From positions 1-7,122 of the forward strand of contig JAQQAK010000431.1 in assembly GCA_028527945.1 (NCBI GenBank): a stretch of DNA of 7,122 bases. The letters run 5' to 3'. The DNA comes from Spirochaetaceae bacterium (GTDB taxonomy: Bacteria; Spirochaetota; Spirochaetia; UBA9216). Shown here one piece after another: positions 1-6,594 of this stretch. A program made the position numbers and the translations under genes. Every line of letters begins with the position of its first letter. The stretch's first letter is position 1. Below the pieces are notes generated by a model. It worked only from the letters and a program-made list of their open reading frames with translations. It did not search any database and was not told where the DNA came from.

Positions 1-1
1 C

Positions 2-241
2 TTTTCATATACAAGGTCTGACAGGCTTTATCTTTTGGTTGAGGATAATGGCTCCGGTTTTGATGAGGAACAAAAGAGCAAAATTATTGCTGAATGTGAA
101 AATAAGGAAATGAGCAACAGGATAGGTTTGCATAATGTCTATCAAAGATTGCTTTATTATTATAAGGGAGATGTTGATATAATTATGGAAAGCAAGCCTT
201 GTCGCACTGTTATAGGTTTTTCTGTTCCAATGAGGAGGTAG
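2..241 (+). CDS. Sensor histidine kinase, C-terminal fragment (YesM/LytS-like), 5' end outside window
   Basis: This is the last 79 residues of a membrane-linked sensor kinase that would phosphorylate the response regulator encoded next to it. The frame is open to the left edge, so the sensor, membrane and phosphoacceptor-histidine regions are not visible. What is seen is the end of a GHKL ATPase domain: the G1 box DNGSGFD at visible residues 15-21, and a G2-like box IGLHNVYQRL at 41-50. That last form is typical of the YesM/LytS (His_kinase plus HATPase_c) group rather than of EnvZ-like kinases. A TTG at position 35 is in frame, but starting there would lose half the ATPase fold, so it is an internal leucine. 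The stop lies 1 nt before the regulator start, which implies a coupled kinase-regulator pair. The family assignment is firm and the signal sensed is unknown. Confidence 0.88.
   Translation, partial: FSYTRSDRLYLLVEDNGSGFDEEQKSKIIAECENKEMSNRIGLHNVYQRLLYYYKGDVDIIMESKPCRTVIGFSVPMRR
233..238 (+). promoter_or_regulatory. Ribosome binding site deciding the TTG start of the response regulator
   Basis: AGGAGG lies inside the last codons of the kinase gene, 4 nt before the TTG at 243. No ATG lies close by: the next in-frame methionine codon is about 20 codons in, which would remove the acidic pocket of the receiver domain. The perfect Shine-Dalgarno sequence therefore supports TTG as the real start and points to translational coupling with the kinase gene. 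Confidence 0.75.
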
Positions 242-242
242 T

Positions 243-1799
243 TTGATAACACTTGTTACTGCAGATGATGAAGAAATTGCGAGAAAATCACTTGAATTTT
301 TAATTATGACAGAGCTTTGCAATGTAAGCCTTTTAGCTTCGGCCTGTAATGGTGCGGAATTAATAACAATTGTTGAACAATATAATCCAGACCTTGCTAT
401 TGTAGATATCAATATGCCGGGAATTAATGGTATTGACGCAATTCAGTTTTTACAGAATAGGGGTTGTAAGACAAAGTTTATTCTTTTAACAGCTTATGGA
501 GAATTATCATATTTACGTCAGGCTATAGAACTTAAGGTTAGTGGATATCTTTTAAAATCTGATAAAAGAGAACAAACCATAGAATCAATTAAAACAATAG
601 TCGATGATATTATAAAGCTTCGTCAGGAACAAGAGAACCTGAATTATTTGAAAGATATTGATAGCAGAATGCTGCCTATCGTTGAGAATGAAATTATGTA
701 TTCGATATTTTTGGATCAGCCAGCTTCTGACAGTTTTAAAATATATTGTAAGCTGAAGAATCTAAGTTTTTCTGGATTTTACATGGTGAATATTCTTCCA
801 ACAAAGAATACTGAAGAAATTTATTCTTCGCTATTTAACAGAGAAGTTTTTTCGAAAAAGGAGATAGATTCTATTCTTGGGGCTTTTTGTAAATATATTT
901 CGCATCTTTCATATACCAGCGGTAGTTTACTGGTTTTTGTACCTGGGGCTGTAAAAGTTGATCCTTCAAAATGGGTTTATTCTGCATTTGAAACTTTCAG
1001 GAAGGTTTGTATTGAACGTTTTGGGGTGGATTTTATTATTGGTATAAGCGGTTTTCAATCAGTGTTTTCAGATATAGGTAAAGCTCATAAAGAATGTATT
1101 TCTGTATTAGAGGAAGTTTGCTGTGGGGGAGTTTTTACAAATACTGAAAATAGGTTTAGAGATAATGAATCAATTGAAAATAAAATAGCGGAAGAATTTT
1201 TGCATTGTGTTAATAGGGGTATATCCTCGGAAATATTAGAGACTGCTGAAAAGAATAAAGCTGAGAGTGAATCTTACTCGGTTTCTGTAATTTATGATGA
1301 GATTTGTCGTCTTGCGGTAAGTTTTAAAGATATTTCAAGTAGATTATGTATAACTCTTTTGAAAAATAGACCTCAGGCAAGGAAATGTGAAGATATTAAA
1401 GAATTGGCGGACTTTATTGTAAGTATTCTGGAGCAGCATAATGGAAATTACCAGGAAGATAACAATCCTCACGCTGTACGAGCTTATGAATATATAAAAG
1501 AACATTCAACTGAGGATATTTCATTAACAATTGTTGCTGATGAAATAGGTATAAGTCCTTTTTATTTAAGCCGGCTGATAAAGCAGACTTATAAAGCCAC
1601 ATTTATAGATCTGCTTACCGGTTTGAGAGTTGCTCAGGCAATTGAACTTGTCAAAACCTCAAAAATACAAGTGAATGAGATTTCCAAAAGAGTTGGTTAT
1701 GCAAATACTGCGTATTTTTGTAAGGTTTTTAAAAGATATACTGGAAAATCTATTAGTGAATATAGAAATGACTTGGCTACTGGTCATATAAGGAATTAA
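243..1799 (+). CDS. Response regulator, receiver plus AraC-type DNA-binding domain (YesN-like)
   Basis: This is a cytoplasmic transcription factor of 518 residues, the usual size for the YesN class. The receiver domain spans about residues 3-125, with the acidic pocket D8/D9, the phosphoacceptor D55 in the context VDINMPG, the switch threonine T83 (LLTAYGE) and the conserved K105. A long, poorly conserved middle region (about 145-400) links it to a C-terminal AraC/XylS double helix-turn-helix (about 410-512). The latter has the recognisable segments ISLTIVADEIGISPFYLSRL and a second helix pair ending RVGYANTAYFCKVFKRYTG. The TTG start is chosen from the AGGAGG 4 nt upstream and the intact receiver. 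It sits 1 nt after the kinase stop and 2 nt before the hydrolase start, so the three genes are probably one operon. By analogy with YesN-type regulators beside sugar genes, it likely activates the downstream glycan genes. This last point is inference, since no operator can be assigned. Confidence 0.93.
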   Translation: MITLVTADDEEIARKSLEFLIMTELCNVSLLASACNGAELITIVEQYNPDLAIVDINMPGINGIDAIQFLQNRGCKTKFILLTAYGELSYLRQAIELKVSGYLLKSDKREQTIESIKTIVDDIIKLRQEQENLNYLKDIDSRMLPIVENEIMYSIFLDQPASDSFKIYCKLKNLSFSGFYMVNILPTKNTEEIYSSLFNREVFSKKEIDSILGAFCKYISHLSYTSGSLLVFVPGAVKVDPSKWVYSAFETFRKVCIERFGVDFIIGISGFQSVFSDIGKAHKECISVLEEVCCGGVFTNTENRFRDNESIENKIAEEFLHCVNRGISSEILETAEKNKAESESYSVSVIYDEICRLAVSFKDISSRLCITLLKNRPQARKCEDIKELADFIVSILEQHNGNYQEDNNPHAVRAYEYIKEHSTEDISLTIVADEIGISPFYLSRLIKQTYKATFIDLLTGLRVAQAIELVKTSKIQVNEISKRVGYANTAYFCKVFKRYTGKSISEYRNDLATGHIRN

Positions 1800-1801
1800 C
1801 T

Positions 1802-2857
1802 ATGTTAAAATATAATGACTGCCTTTTGCAGCTTAGAAAACGAAAATCTGAAGTGAATCCTGATGGGTTAGATATAATTATAAAAAATGTACCGGAATCT
1901 AAAGAACCGGGGACTCTTGATCCCAGACAAGTTTTATGGACGAAGTTGTGTATGGAGGCTTCTCCTGTTCATATTAGAGATATAAAGAATCCAACATATT
2001 TGGAGATTGATGCTGTAAGAAAAAGCATGGGCTGTAAAAACAAGGATTTAAGTAAAAATGTTTCAGTAAAAAAAACAATAATTGATGGAGTTGATGTTGA
2101 GGTTTATAGACCTGCTAATTGTGAAAAAAAATGTCCTGTAACAATTTATATTCATGGGGGAGGTTTTATTGGAGGCTCAATTGATGTTGTCAGAAATTCG
2201 TGTAAACTCCTTGCAGAGAGGGCTTCCTCAGTTGTTATAAGTGTTGATTATAAGCTTGCTCCTGAAAATATTTTCCCATACGCTCTTAATCAATGTTATA
2301 AGGTTATTGAATGGGTATACTCAAATGGAGAAGGTTTTGGCATTGATAGCTCAAAGATTATTGTCGCCGGGGATAGCGCGGGAGGTAATCTTGCTGCGGC
2401 ATGCTGTCTGAAAGATGAAAAGAAAATGATATCTCTTCAGATTTTATTATATCCGGTGGTGAACCTCAATCCCTATGATCCAGATTGGACAGAAGATGTT
2501 TATTGTGTTAAAGATGAGCCTGAAATAGCACGACAGATGATCTATGACATAAAAAGTATTTTAGAATTATGTTCTAATACTTATGTTGAAGACCCGCTAT
2601 GTTTTAAAAATCCTCTTGCCTCTCCATATTTTGCAGAAAAACCTAGTGTTTTTCCAACTACTTTTATCGTCTCGCCAGAATATGATTATTTGAGAAGGCA
2701 GGCAGAACTTTTTTCTAGTTTATTGTCTGAAAATGGAGTTGATGTAGTTTTGTTTAGGTACAAGGGAATGGCTCATGCTTTTTTTGAACATCCAGGAGAA
2801 TTTCCTCAAGCAGAAGACTGCATAAATGAGATTGCTTCTGCTATCATGGCTTTGTGA
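1802..2857 (+). CDS. Alpha/beta hydrolase, hormone-sensitive-lipase-like esterase (Abhydrolase_3)
   Basis: The product is a carboxylesterase-type enzyme of 351 residues that hydrolyses short-chain esters in characterised members of the family. The family hallmarks are all present. The oxyanion-hole motif HGGGF lies at 118-122 and the strand motif DYKLAPE at 149-155. The nucleophile elbow GDSAGG at 190-195 carries S192. The acid is D295, in a stretch equivalent to the DPLRD motif of the family, and the histidine H325 lies in GMAHAFF. The triad S192-D295-H325 is therefore intact. There is no signal peptide, so it acts in the cytoplasm. About 90 residues precede the core, a cap-like N-terminal region common in this family. 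Its ATG is 2 nt after the regulator stop, with AAGGA at 1790-1794 as the ribosome binding site, so it is cotranscribed with the regulator. A role in deacylating an imported sugar would fit the neighbours but is not shown; general esterase is the safe name. Confidence 0.9.
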   Translation: MLKYNDCLLQLRKRKSEVNPDGLDIIIKNVPESKEPGTLDPRQVLWTKLCMEASPVHIRDIKNPTYLEIDAVRKSMGCKNKDLSKNVSVKKTIIDGVDVEVYRPANCEKKCPVTIYIHGGGFIGGSIDVVRNSCKLLAERASSVVISVDYKLAPENIFPYALNQCYKVIEWVYSNGEGFGIDSSKIIVAGDSAGGNLAAACCLKDEKKMISLQILLYPVVNLNPYDPDWTEDVYCVKDEPEIARQMIYDIKSILELCSNTYVEDPLCFKNPLASPYFAEKPSVFPTTFIVSPEYDYLRRQAELFSSLLSENGVDVVLFRYKGMAHAFFEHPGEFPQAEDCINEIASAIMAL

Positions 2858-2872
2858 AAAAAGTTTTTTAAT

Positions 2873-2902
2873 TTGACAGAATTATAAATCTCATGATTTA
2901 AT
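2873..2902 (+). promoter_or_regulatory. Candidate promoter for the GH20-symporter pair
   Basis: A perfect -35 hexamer TTGACA (2873-2878) is followed after 18 bp by TTTAAT (2897-2902), a 5/6 match to TATAAT. It starts 15 bp after the hydrolase stop codon. Transcription from here would give a long leader of about 230 nt running through the dyad block before the GH20 start. In such AT-rich DNA a -10-like hexamer is easily found by chance; the exact -35 is the main support. Confidence 0.4.
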
Positions 2903-2963
2903 TATTTTTTATAGAGATTGGTTTAAAGCTTATTGGCGGTCTCTCTTAATATAAATTATTAGA

Positions 2964-2998
2964 AGCTCTTTCAAAACTTAGGAAGTTTTGAAAGAGCT
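2964..2998. repeat. Perfect 16-bp hairpin with 3-nt loop
   Basis: AGCTCTTTCAAAACTT (2964-2979) pairs without mismatch with AAGTTTTGAAAGAGCT (2983-2998) around a loop AGG. This is strong enough to fold in RNA. It lacks a T-tract on either side (ACCTTAATG follows on the plus strand), so it is not a canonical intrinsic terminator. It could stabilise or mark the boundary of the upstream transcript. Confidence 0.85.
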
Positions 2999-3025
2999 AC
3001 CTTAATGTAAATGAAGAAAATTTAA
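2992..3025 (+). repeat. 34-bp direct repeat, upstream copy (non-coding)
   Basis: This stretch is identical at 33 of 34 positions to 4716-4749, the 3' end of the GH20 gene. The single difference is A at 3009 against G at 4733. The copy overlaps the right arm of the first hairpin and the left arm of the 18-bp dyad. The two copies lie 1,724 bp apart in the same orientation and bracket the whole GH20 coding region. Confidence 0.9.
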
Positions 3026-3074
3026 CAACTTGTTATGCTATATATGATTATCTAATGTTGTTAAATTTTCTTCA
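3012..3074. repeat. Perfect 18-bp inverted repeat with 27-nt spacer
   Basis: TGAAGAAAATTTAACAAC (3012-3029) is the exact reverse complement of 3057-3074, with an AT-rich spacer of 27 nt between them. The left arm is largely part of the 34-bp repeat shared with the GH20 3' end, so a third, inverted copy of that core sits at 3057-3074. Confidence 0.85.
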
Positions 3075-3075
3075 A

Positions 3076-3113
3076 AGCCTCTTTAAAACCCAACCGGGGT
3101 TTTGAAAGAGGCT
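3076..3113. repeat. Hairpin just upstream of the GH20 start, one bulged base
   Basis: AGCCTCTTT (3076-3084) pairs with AAAGAGGCT (3105-3113), and AAAACCC (3085-3091) with GGGTTTT (3097-3103), leaving one bulged G at 3104 and a 5-nt loop. It ends 24 nt before the GTG start of the hexosaminidase, so in RNA it would lie close to the ribosome binding region. No T-tract follows it. Confidence 0.8.
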
Positions 3114-3137
3114 CATTAAAATACAAGGTTAATTTTT

Positions 3138-4754
3138 GTGTCAAAAATCTCAATAATTCCGCGTCCTGATAAAATTGATGTTAAAGAAGGTGTGTTCTGT
3201 TTATCCGCTTTATCGACTATTCAGTTTGATGAAGAAGGGGCTCTTGCTGGAAAGTTTTTACAAAGGCTGACAGGTTTATCTACAAGTATCTGTGGTTCAA
3301 TAAAGCTTTTAATTGTTCCTGTTTTAGGGCAAAGTCCAGGCTCGTATAAGCTTGTTGTTAATTCTATGGGAATTGAAATTTCATCCTCTTCTCAAGAAGG
3401 TCTTTTTCATGGTGTCCAAACTTTAAGACAACTTTTTCCGTTTGAAGCAGAAACAACAGAAATAAAAGACGATGTATTAATACCATTTGTTGAGATTTCA
3501 GATAGCCCCAGATTTTCTTATAGGGGTTTTATGCTTGATTGCGCAAGACATTTTTTTGATGCCAGCGTTATAAAAACTGTCATAGACATCTTGGCTTTTC
3601 ACAAAATAAACCGTTTGCATTGGCATTTATCAGATGATCAGGGCTGGCGTATCGAAATAAAGAAATACCCCGGACTTACCGAGATAGGCTCAAGGCGTAA
3701 AGAGACGCAAATAGGAGGTAGTTCCCTTTATAAAAGGAGAAGAAAATTTGATGGAAAGCCTTATGAAGGGTATTATACTCAAAAACAGATTAAAGAGATT
3801 GTAGTTTACGCAAGAGAACGATTTATAAAGATTATTCCTGAAATTGATATGCCAGGACATATGGTTGCTGCATTGGCTGCTTATCCGGAATACAGCTGTG
3901 CTGAAAAAACTATTGAAGTTAGAACCTCTTTTGGAATCAGTAAAGAGGTCCTCTGTGTCGGAAAAGATTCTTCAATTACTTTTGTCAAAGATATTCTTGA
4001 TGAAATTATTGAACTATTTCCTTTTAAGCATATACATATTGGAGGAGATGAAACTCCTGTTGATAGTTGGAAAAAATGTTCAAACTGTCAAAGGTTGATG
4101 GTCCAGAAAGGCTTTAAAAACGAGAAAGATTTACAATCATATTTTACTAATGAGATTGCCTTGTATCTTCTAAATAAGGGGTGCAAAGTTATTTGTTGGG
4201 ATGAAGTTCTTGAAGGATCGCCAAGCAAGGATATTATTATTCAGTATTGGTCTCCGCTTGGAAAAAGACGAGTTAAACAAGAAATGAAAAAAGGTCGTGA
4301 ATTCATATTTTCGCCCTTTTATACTTACTATATGGATTATTCATATAATATTATTCCGTTAAAAAAGACATATCTGGCAGATCCAGCTTTATTTACAAAG
4401 AAAAATGATGCTGTAATTTCCGGAATTGAATCTCCACTATGGACAGAGTGGGTTTATAATGTAGACAGGCTTTACTGGCAAATGTTGCCACGTCTTTCAG
4501 CTGTCGCGGAATCTGCGTGGACCAAGCAGGATAATAAAAATTTTAGAGACTTTCTTGAGCGACTAAAAAATATAGAAAAACGATATGCAAATATGGAAAT
4601 TCCATTTGCCAATAGATCAGCATATTTACAAAAAGGTAGATTTGGTAGGTTGAAATTATTTATAGCAATATTTCTGAGCAAAAGTATTCCCTCATTAAAA
4701 GAATATAATAAATACAAGAGCTACCTTAATGTGAATGAAGAAAATTTAAAATAG
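3138..4754 (+). CDS. Beta-N-acetylhexosaminidase, glycoside hydrolase family 20
   Basis: The enzyme removes terminal beta-linked GlcNAc or GalNAc by substrate-assisted catalysis. An N-terminal GH20b-like domain (about residues 1-120) precedes the catalytic barrel (about 125-490). The barrel shows YRGFMLDCARHF with the sugar-binding R137, HWHLSDDQGWR (161-171), PEIDMPGH (234-241), the catalytic pair D304-E305 in HIGGDETP, WDE (354-356), and the aromatic segment ESPLWTEW (431-438). No signal peptide is seen, so it should act in the cytoplasm on imported oligosaccharides, which suits the symporter gene 15 nt downstream. The GTG start is forced by an in-frame stop at 3117-3119 with no other start between; its ribosome binding site is weak (AAGG, 9 nt away). 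A basic tail of about 40 residues follows the barrel, and its last codons (KSYLNVNEENL) lie in the 34-bp repeat also found upstream. Exact substrate is unknown. Confidence 0.95.
   Translation: MSKISIIPRPDKIDVKEGVFCLSALSTIQFDEEGALAGKFLQRLTGLSTSICGSIKLLIVPVLGQSPGSYKLVVNSMGIEISSSSQEGLFHGVQTLRQLFPFEAETTEIKDDVLIPFVEISDSPRFSYRGFMLDCARHFFDASVIKTVIDILAFHKINRLHWHLSDDQGWRIEIKKYPGLTEIGSRRKETQIGGSSLYKRRRKFDGKPYEGYYTQKQIKEIVVYARERFIKIIPEIDMPGHMVAALAAYPEYSCAEKTIEVRTSFGISKEVLCVGKDSSITFVKDILDEIIELFPFKHIHIGGDETPVDSWKKCSNCQRLMVQKGFKNEKDLQSYFTNEIALYLLNKGCKVICWDEVLEGSPSKDIIIQYWSPLGKRRVKQEMKKGREFIFSPFYTYYMDYSYNIIPLKKTYLADPALFTKKNDAVISGIESPLWTEWVYNVDRLYWQMLPRLSAVAESAWTKQDNKNFRDFLERLKNIEKRYANMEIPFANRSAYLQKGRFGRLKLFIAIFLSKSIPSLKEYNKYKSYLNVNEENLK
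4716..4749 (+). repeat. 34-bp direct repeat, downstream copy (3' end of GH20 gene)
   Basis: This copy encodes residues 527-537 of the hexosaminidase plus the first base of the last codon, and ends just before the TAG at 4752-4754. It matches 2992-3025 at 33 of 34 positions. The one change (GTA upstream, GTG here) is synonymous in the GH20 frame. The hairpin partner of its first bases that exists upstream is missing here. Confidence 0.9.
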
Positions 4755-4760
4755 GAGGGG
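4753..4760 (+). promoter_or_regulatory. Strong ribosome binding site of the symporter, overlapping the GH20 stop
   Basis: AGGAGGGG starts within the TAG stop codon of the hexosaminidase and lies 9 nt before the ATG at 4770. The overlap makes cotranscription and coupled translation of the two genes likely, and its strength contrasts with the weak site of GH20 itself. Confidence 0.8.
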
Positions 4761-4769
4761 AGCATTTTT

Positions 4770-6134
4770 ATGGAGAAGAACTTTATAACCAAGTCAAGAG
4801 AACGAATAGGTTATTATGGCTATTTTTTTGGCCAGAATATAATTTATGGTTTTGTAACTGTACTCCTAAGTGTTTATTACGCAACAGCTTTGGGGATTCC
4901 TGCTGCAATAGTGGGCTCTATTTTGCTCATCGCAAGGGTTTGGGACGCTATAAATGATCCGATGTTATCTATTCTTGTAGAAAAAACAAATCTTAAAAAT
5001 GGTAAATTTAAACCATGGATAAAATGTGTTGCAATAATAATTCCTGGTATAACAGTTCTTCTGTTTAGTTTTACCAATCTTCTTGCAGGGATGTCATTAG
5101 CTGCAAGAATTTCATATGCCACAATAACATACATATTATGGGGAATGGTTTATACCATAAGTGATGCTCCTGCATTTGCTCTTGCTACAGTTATGACTGA
5201 TGTTACAGAAGAGCGAACTTCAATTATTTCTCATGCAAGAATATTTTCGCTTGCGGGAATCCTTCTTGCTCTTGTTGGTGGGCCTGCTCTTCTACAATAT
5301 TTGGGACAAAACTGGTTTTTTACAGCAGTAGTTCTTTCCGGTTTGAGTCTGGTTTTTCTTTTATTTGTAAACCTTACCAAAGAAAGGGTGGATAGTCGTA
5401 ACGAATCTCCTAGCTTAAAGCAAATCCTTTCAGCTATTTTTCAAAATAAGTATATAATAATCATGGTTTTCACTTTGTTATTTGTAAATGGATTTAATTT
5501 TGCACAAATAATAGCGCCATTTCTTGCTGCTGATGTTTTTGAAAATGCCTCGCTTACATCGGTGATTTTAGGAGTTCTTTTGCTTCCTACAGTAATTTGC
5601 GCGGCAATTACTCCATTACTTGTTCCTAAAATAGGTAAAAACGCAATTTTGAAAATGTCGTTTATCGCTATTATTGTTTTTTCTACAATTACATATTTTG
5701 TGGGTTATAACAATTTTACGATTTTTATAATTTTGCAGTTCATTAGAGGTCTTTTCGCTTCTTTTGTTCTTGTTGTTGATGCATTATTTTTTGCCGATTG
5801 CATAGAGTACGATTTTTATAAAAAGGGTAAGAAATTTGAAGCTGCTGTATTTTCTGCCAGAACGTTTACTGCTAAAGCGTCTGCTGCTGTCGGTGGAGCC
5901 GGAGGTATGTGGATGATTGCTCATTTTGGTTTTAAGGAGTCTATTGCGGGGCAGACTGTTGTTCAGACACAGAGAGCTATTGATGGTATCTGGTTTACTT
6001 ATAACATAGGACCGGTTCTTGGCGCTGTGATTGCTCTTGTACTTTTTTCGTTACTTTATGATATTAATGAAAAAACGCTTAAAAAAATGGCTTCTGAAAG
6101 TAAATATTCTATCAAGAAAACGGTAGATGGTTAG
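4770..6134 (+). CDS. GPH-family (MelB-like) cation-coupled sugar symporter, MFS
   Basis: This is an inner-membrane protein of 454 residues with about twelve hydrophobic segments, the normal layout for the glycoside-pentoside-hexuronide:cation symporters. Family marks are RVWDAINDP at 56-64 (D59, N62 and D63 correspond to the cation-site residues D55, N58 and D59 of MelB) and the loop KNGKFKPWI at 76-84. In the second half, ADCIEYDFYKKGKKFEAAV is followed by K369 in FTAKASAAVGG, which appears to match the conserved lysine of MelB. All key positions are intact, so it should be active. It would import a glycoside in symport with Na+ or H+. Its position behind a cytoplasmic hexosaminidase suggests a GlcNAc- or GalNAc-containing disaccharide, for example chitobiose or a host-glycan fragment, but the substrate cannot be read from sequence. 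No terminator hairpin is visible in the 76 bp between its stop and the convergent HU gene. Confidence 0.93.
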   Translation: MEKNFITKSRERIGYYGYFFGQNIIYGFVTVLLSVYYATALGIPAAIVGSILLIARVWDAINDPMLSILVEKTNLKNGKFKPWIKCVAIIIPGITVLLFSFTNLLAGMSLAARISYATITYILWGMVYTISDAPAFALATVMTDVTEERTSIISHARIFSLAGILLALVGGPALLQYLGQNWFFTAVVLSGLSLVFLLFVNLTKERVDSRNESPSLKQILSAIFQNKYIIIMVFTLLFVNGFNFAQIIAPFLAADVFENASLTSVILGVLLLPTVICAAITPLLVPKIGKNAILKMSFIAIIVFSTITYFVGYNNFTIFIILQFIRGLFASFVLVVDALFFADCIEYDFYKKGKKFEAAVFSARTFTAKASAAVGGAGGMWMIAHFGFKESIAGQTVVQTQRAIDGIWFTYNIGPVLGAVIALVLFSLLYDINEKTLKKMASESKYSIKKTVDG

Positions 6135-6210
6135 AGGCTTTATTAAATAATTGTTTTTCTTCGGGGTGTTGTTCTGTTTTTTATGTAGTTGAATTTTGTC
6201 GTAGAGTTTT

Positions 6211-6594
6211 TTAGCAGGGAAGGCCTTTTTCCTCTCTCAGCATACTGGCTCTGGCTAAAAGACCCATTTTAAGTTCTTCTATAACTTCAGGTTTTAAATG
6301 TGTGTATTCAGTATTTATCCTCTCTGCAAGGGCTTTTGCCTCCGAAAATTTAATTCTGTAATGTGCTGGTACTATTATTTTATCATCCGCACCGGGTGGG
6401 CGGCAGAGAGAAGTTTTTACTTCTTTGGTAACAAAACTTCCAAAACCAAATATATTAATATGTCCTGAAGTTTTGAGCTCTTCAGTTATTAATTCAAAAA
6501 AGCTGTTTATTATATTATTTGAATCTTCTTCACTAACAGAAAGAGATTCTGTTAGTTTTTCCAATATTTTTTTCTGATCTATCCGTTTACTCAT
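6211..6594 (-). CDS. HU/IHF-family DNA-binding protein with C-terminal extension
   Basis: This is a small nucleoid-type protein of 127 residues that should bind and bend DNA as a dimer. The N-terminal helices (about 5-42) are followed by the family turn FGFGSF (49-54) and a DNA-binding arm of canonical length. The arm keeps the intercalating-proline tip (RPP, 65-67) and the returning strand KIIVPAHYRIKFSEAKALAERI (72-93, with VP at 75-76). HU proteins usually end near residue 90-95; here about 33 further residues form a likely helix rich in Glu, Lys and Leu. Its ATG overlaps the last 8 nt of the preceding HU-like gene, so it is the second gene of a coupled pair; its own ribosome binding site is weak. 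It may form heterodimers with its neighbour. The divergence from standard HU suggests a specialised paralogue rather than the main housekeeping HU. Confidence 0.85.
   Translation of the reverse strand: MSKRIDQKKILEKLTESLSVSEEDSNNIINSFFELITEELKTSGHINIFGFGSFVTKEVKTSLCRPPGADDKIIVPAHYRIKFSEAKALAERINTEYTHLKPEVIEELKMGLLARASMLREEKGLPC

Larger units (their letters stand above)
2964..3113. repeat. Possible MITE-like or palindromic repeat element of about 150 bp
   Basis: The block begins with AGCTCTTTCAAAAC and ends with the inverted form GTTTTGAAAGAGGCT, so its ends are inverted repeats of 14-15 bp differing by a single inserted C. Inside are three dyads in a row: hairpin 2964-2998, long dyad 3012-3074 and hairpin 3076-3113. 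The two outer hairpins are related, sharing GTTTTGAAAGAG at 2985-2996 and 3099-3110. No open gene fits the block and no convincing target-site duplication flanks it (ATTAGA on the left, CATTAA on the right). Together with the short flanks, it fills the gap between the hydrolase and GH20 genes. It may be a non-autonomous repeat element or a leader structure; the sequence does not decide between them. Confidence 0.45.

Noticed and set aside
35..241. Kinase fragment as a complete 68-residue protein starting at TTG 35
   Set aside because: The frame continues open to the left edge and the residues before it fit the ATPase domain, so this is the end of a longer gene.
5..412. Minus-strand open frame of about 135 codons across the kinase and regulator genes
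   Set aside because: It is antisense to two well-supported coding regions, resembles no family, and is a by-product of their codon pattern. The same holds for antisense frames near 1414-1602, 4472-4717 and 4877-5134.
2964..3113. Intrinsic terminator of the hydrolase transcript
   Set aside because: The stems are strong, but neither hairpin is followed by a run of T on the plus strand, or on the minus strand. A Rho-independent terminator is therefore not supported, though some attenuation is possible.
3844..4098. Out-of-frame plus-strand open frame inside GH20
   Set aside because: It overlaps the catalytic core of GH20, its predicted product is a leucine-rich low-complexity shadow, and no ribosome binding site supports it.
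6135..6210. Bidirectional terminator between the symporter and HU genes
   Set aside because: There are T-rich runs (for example 6176-6182) but I found no stem of useful length next to them on either strand.
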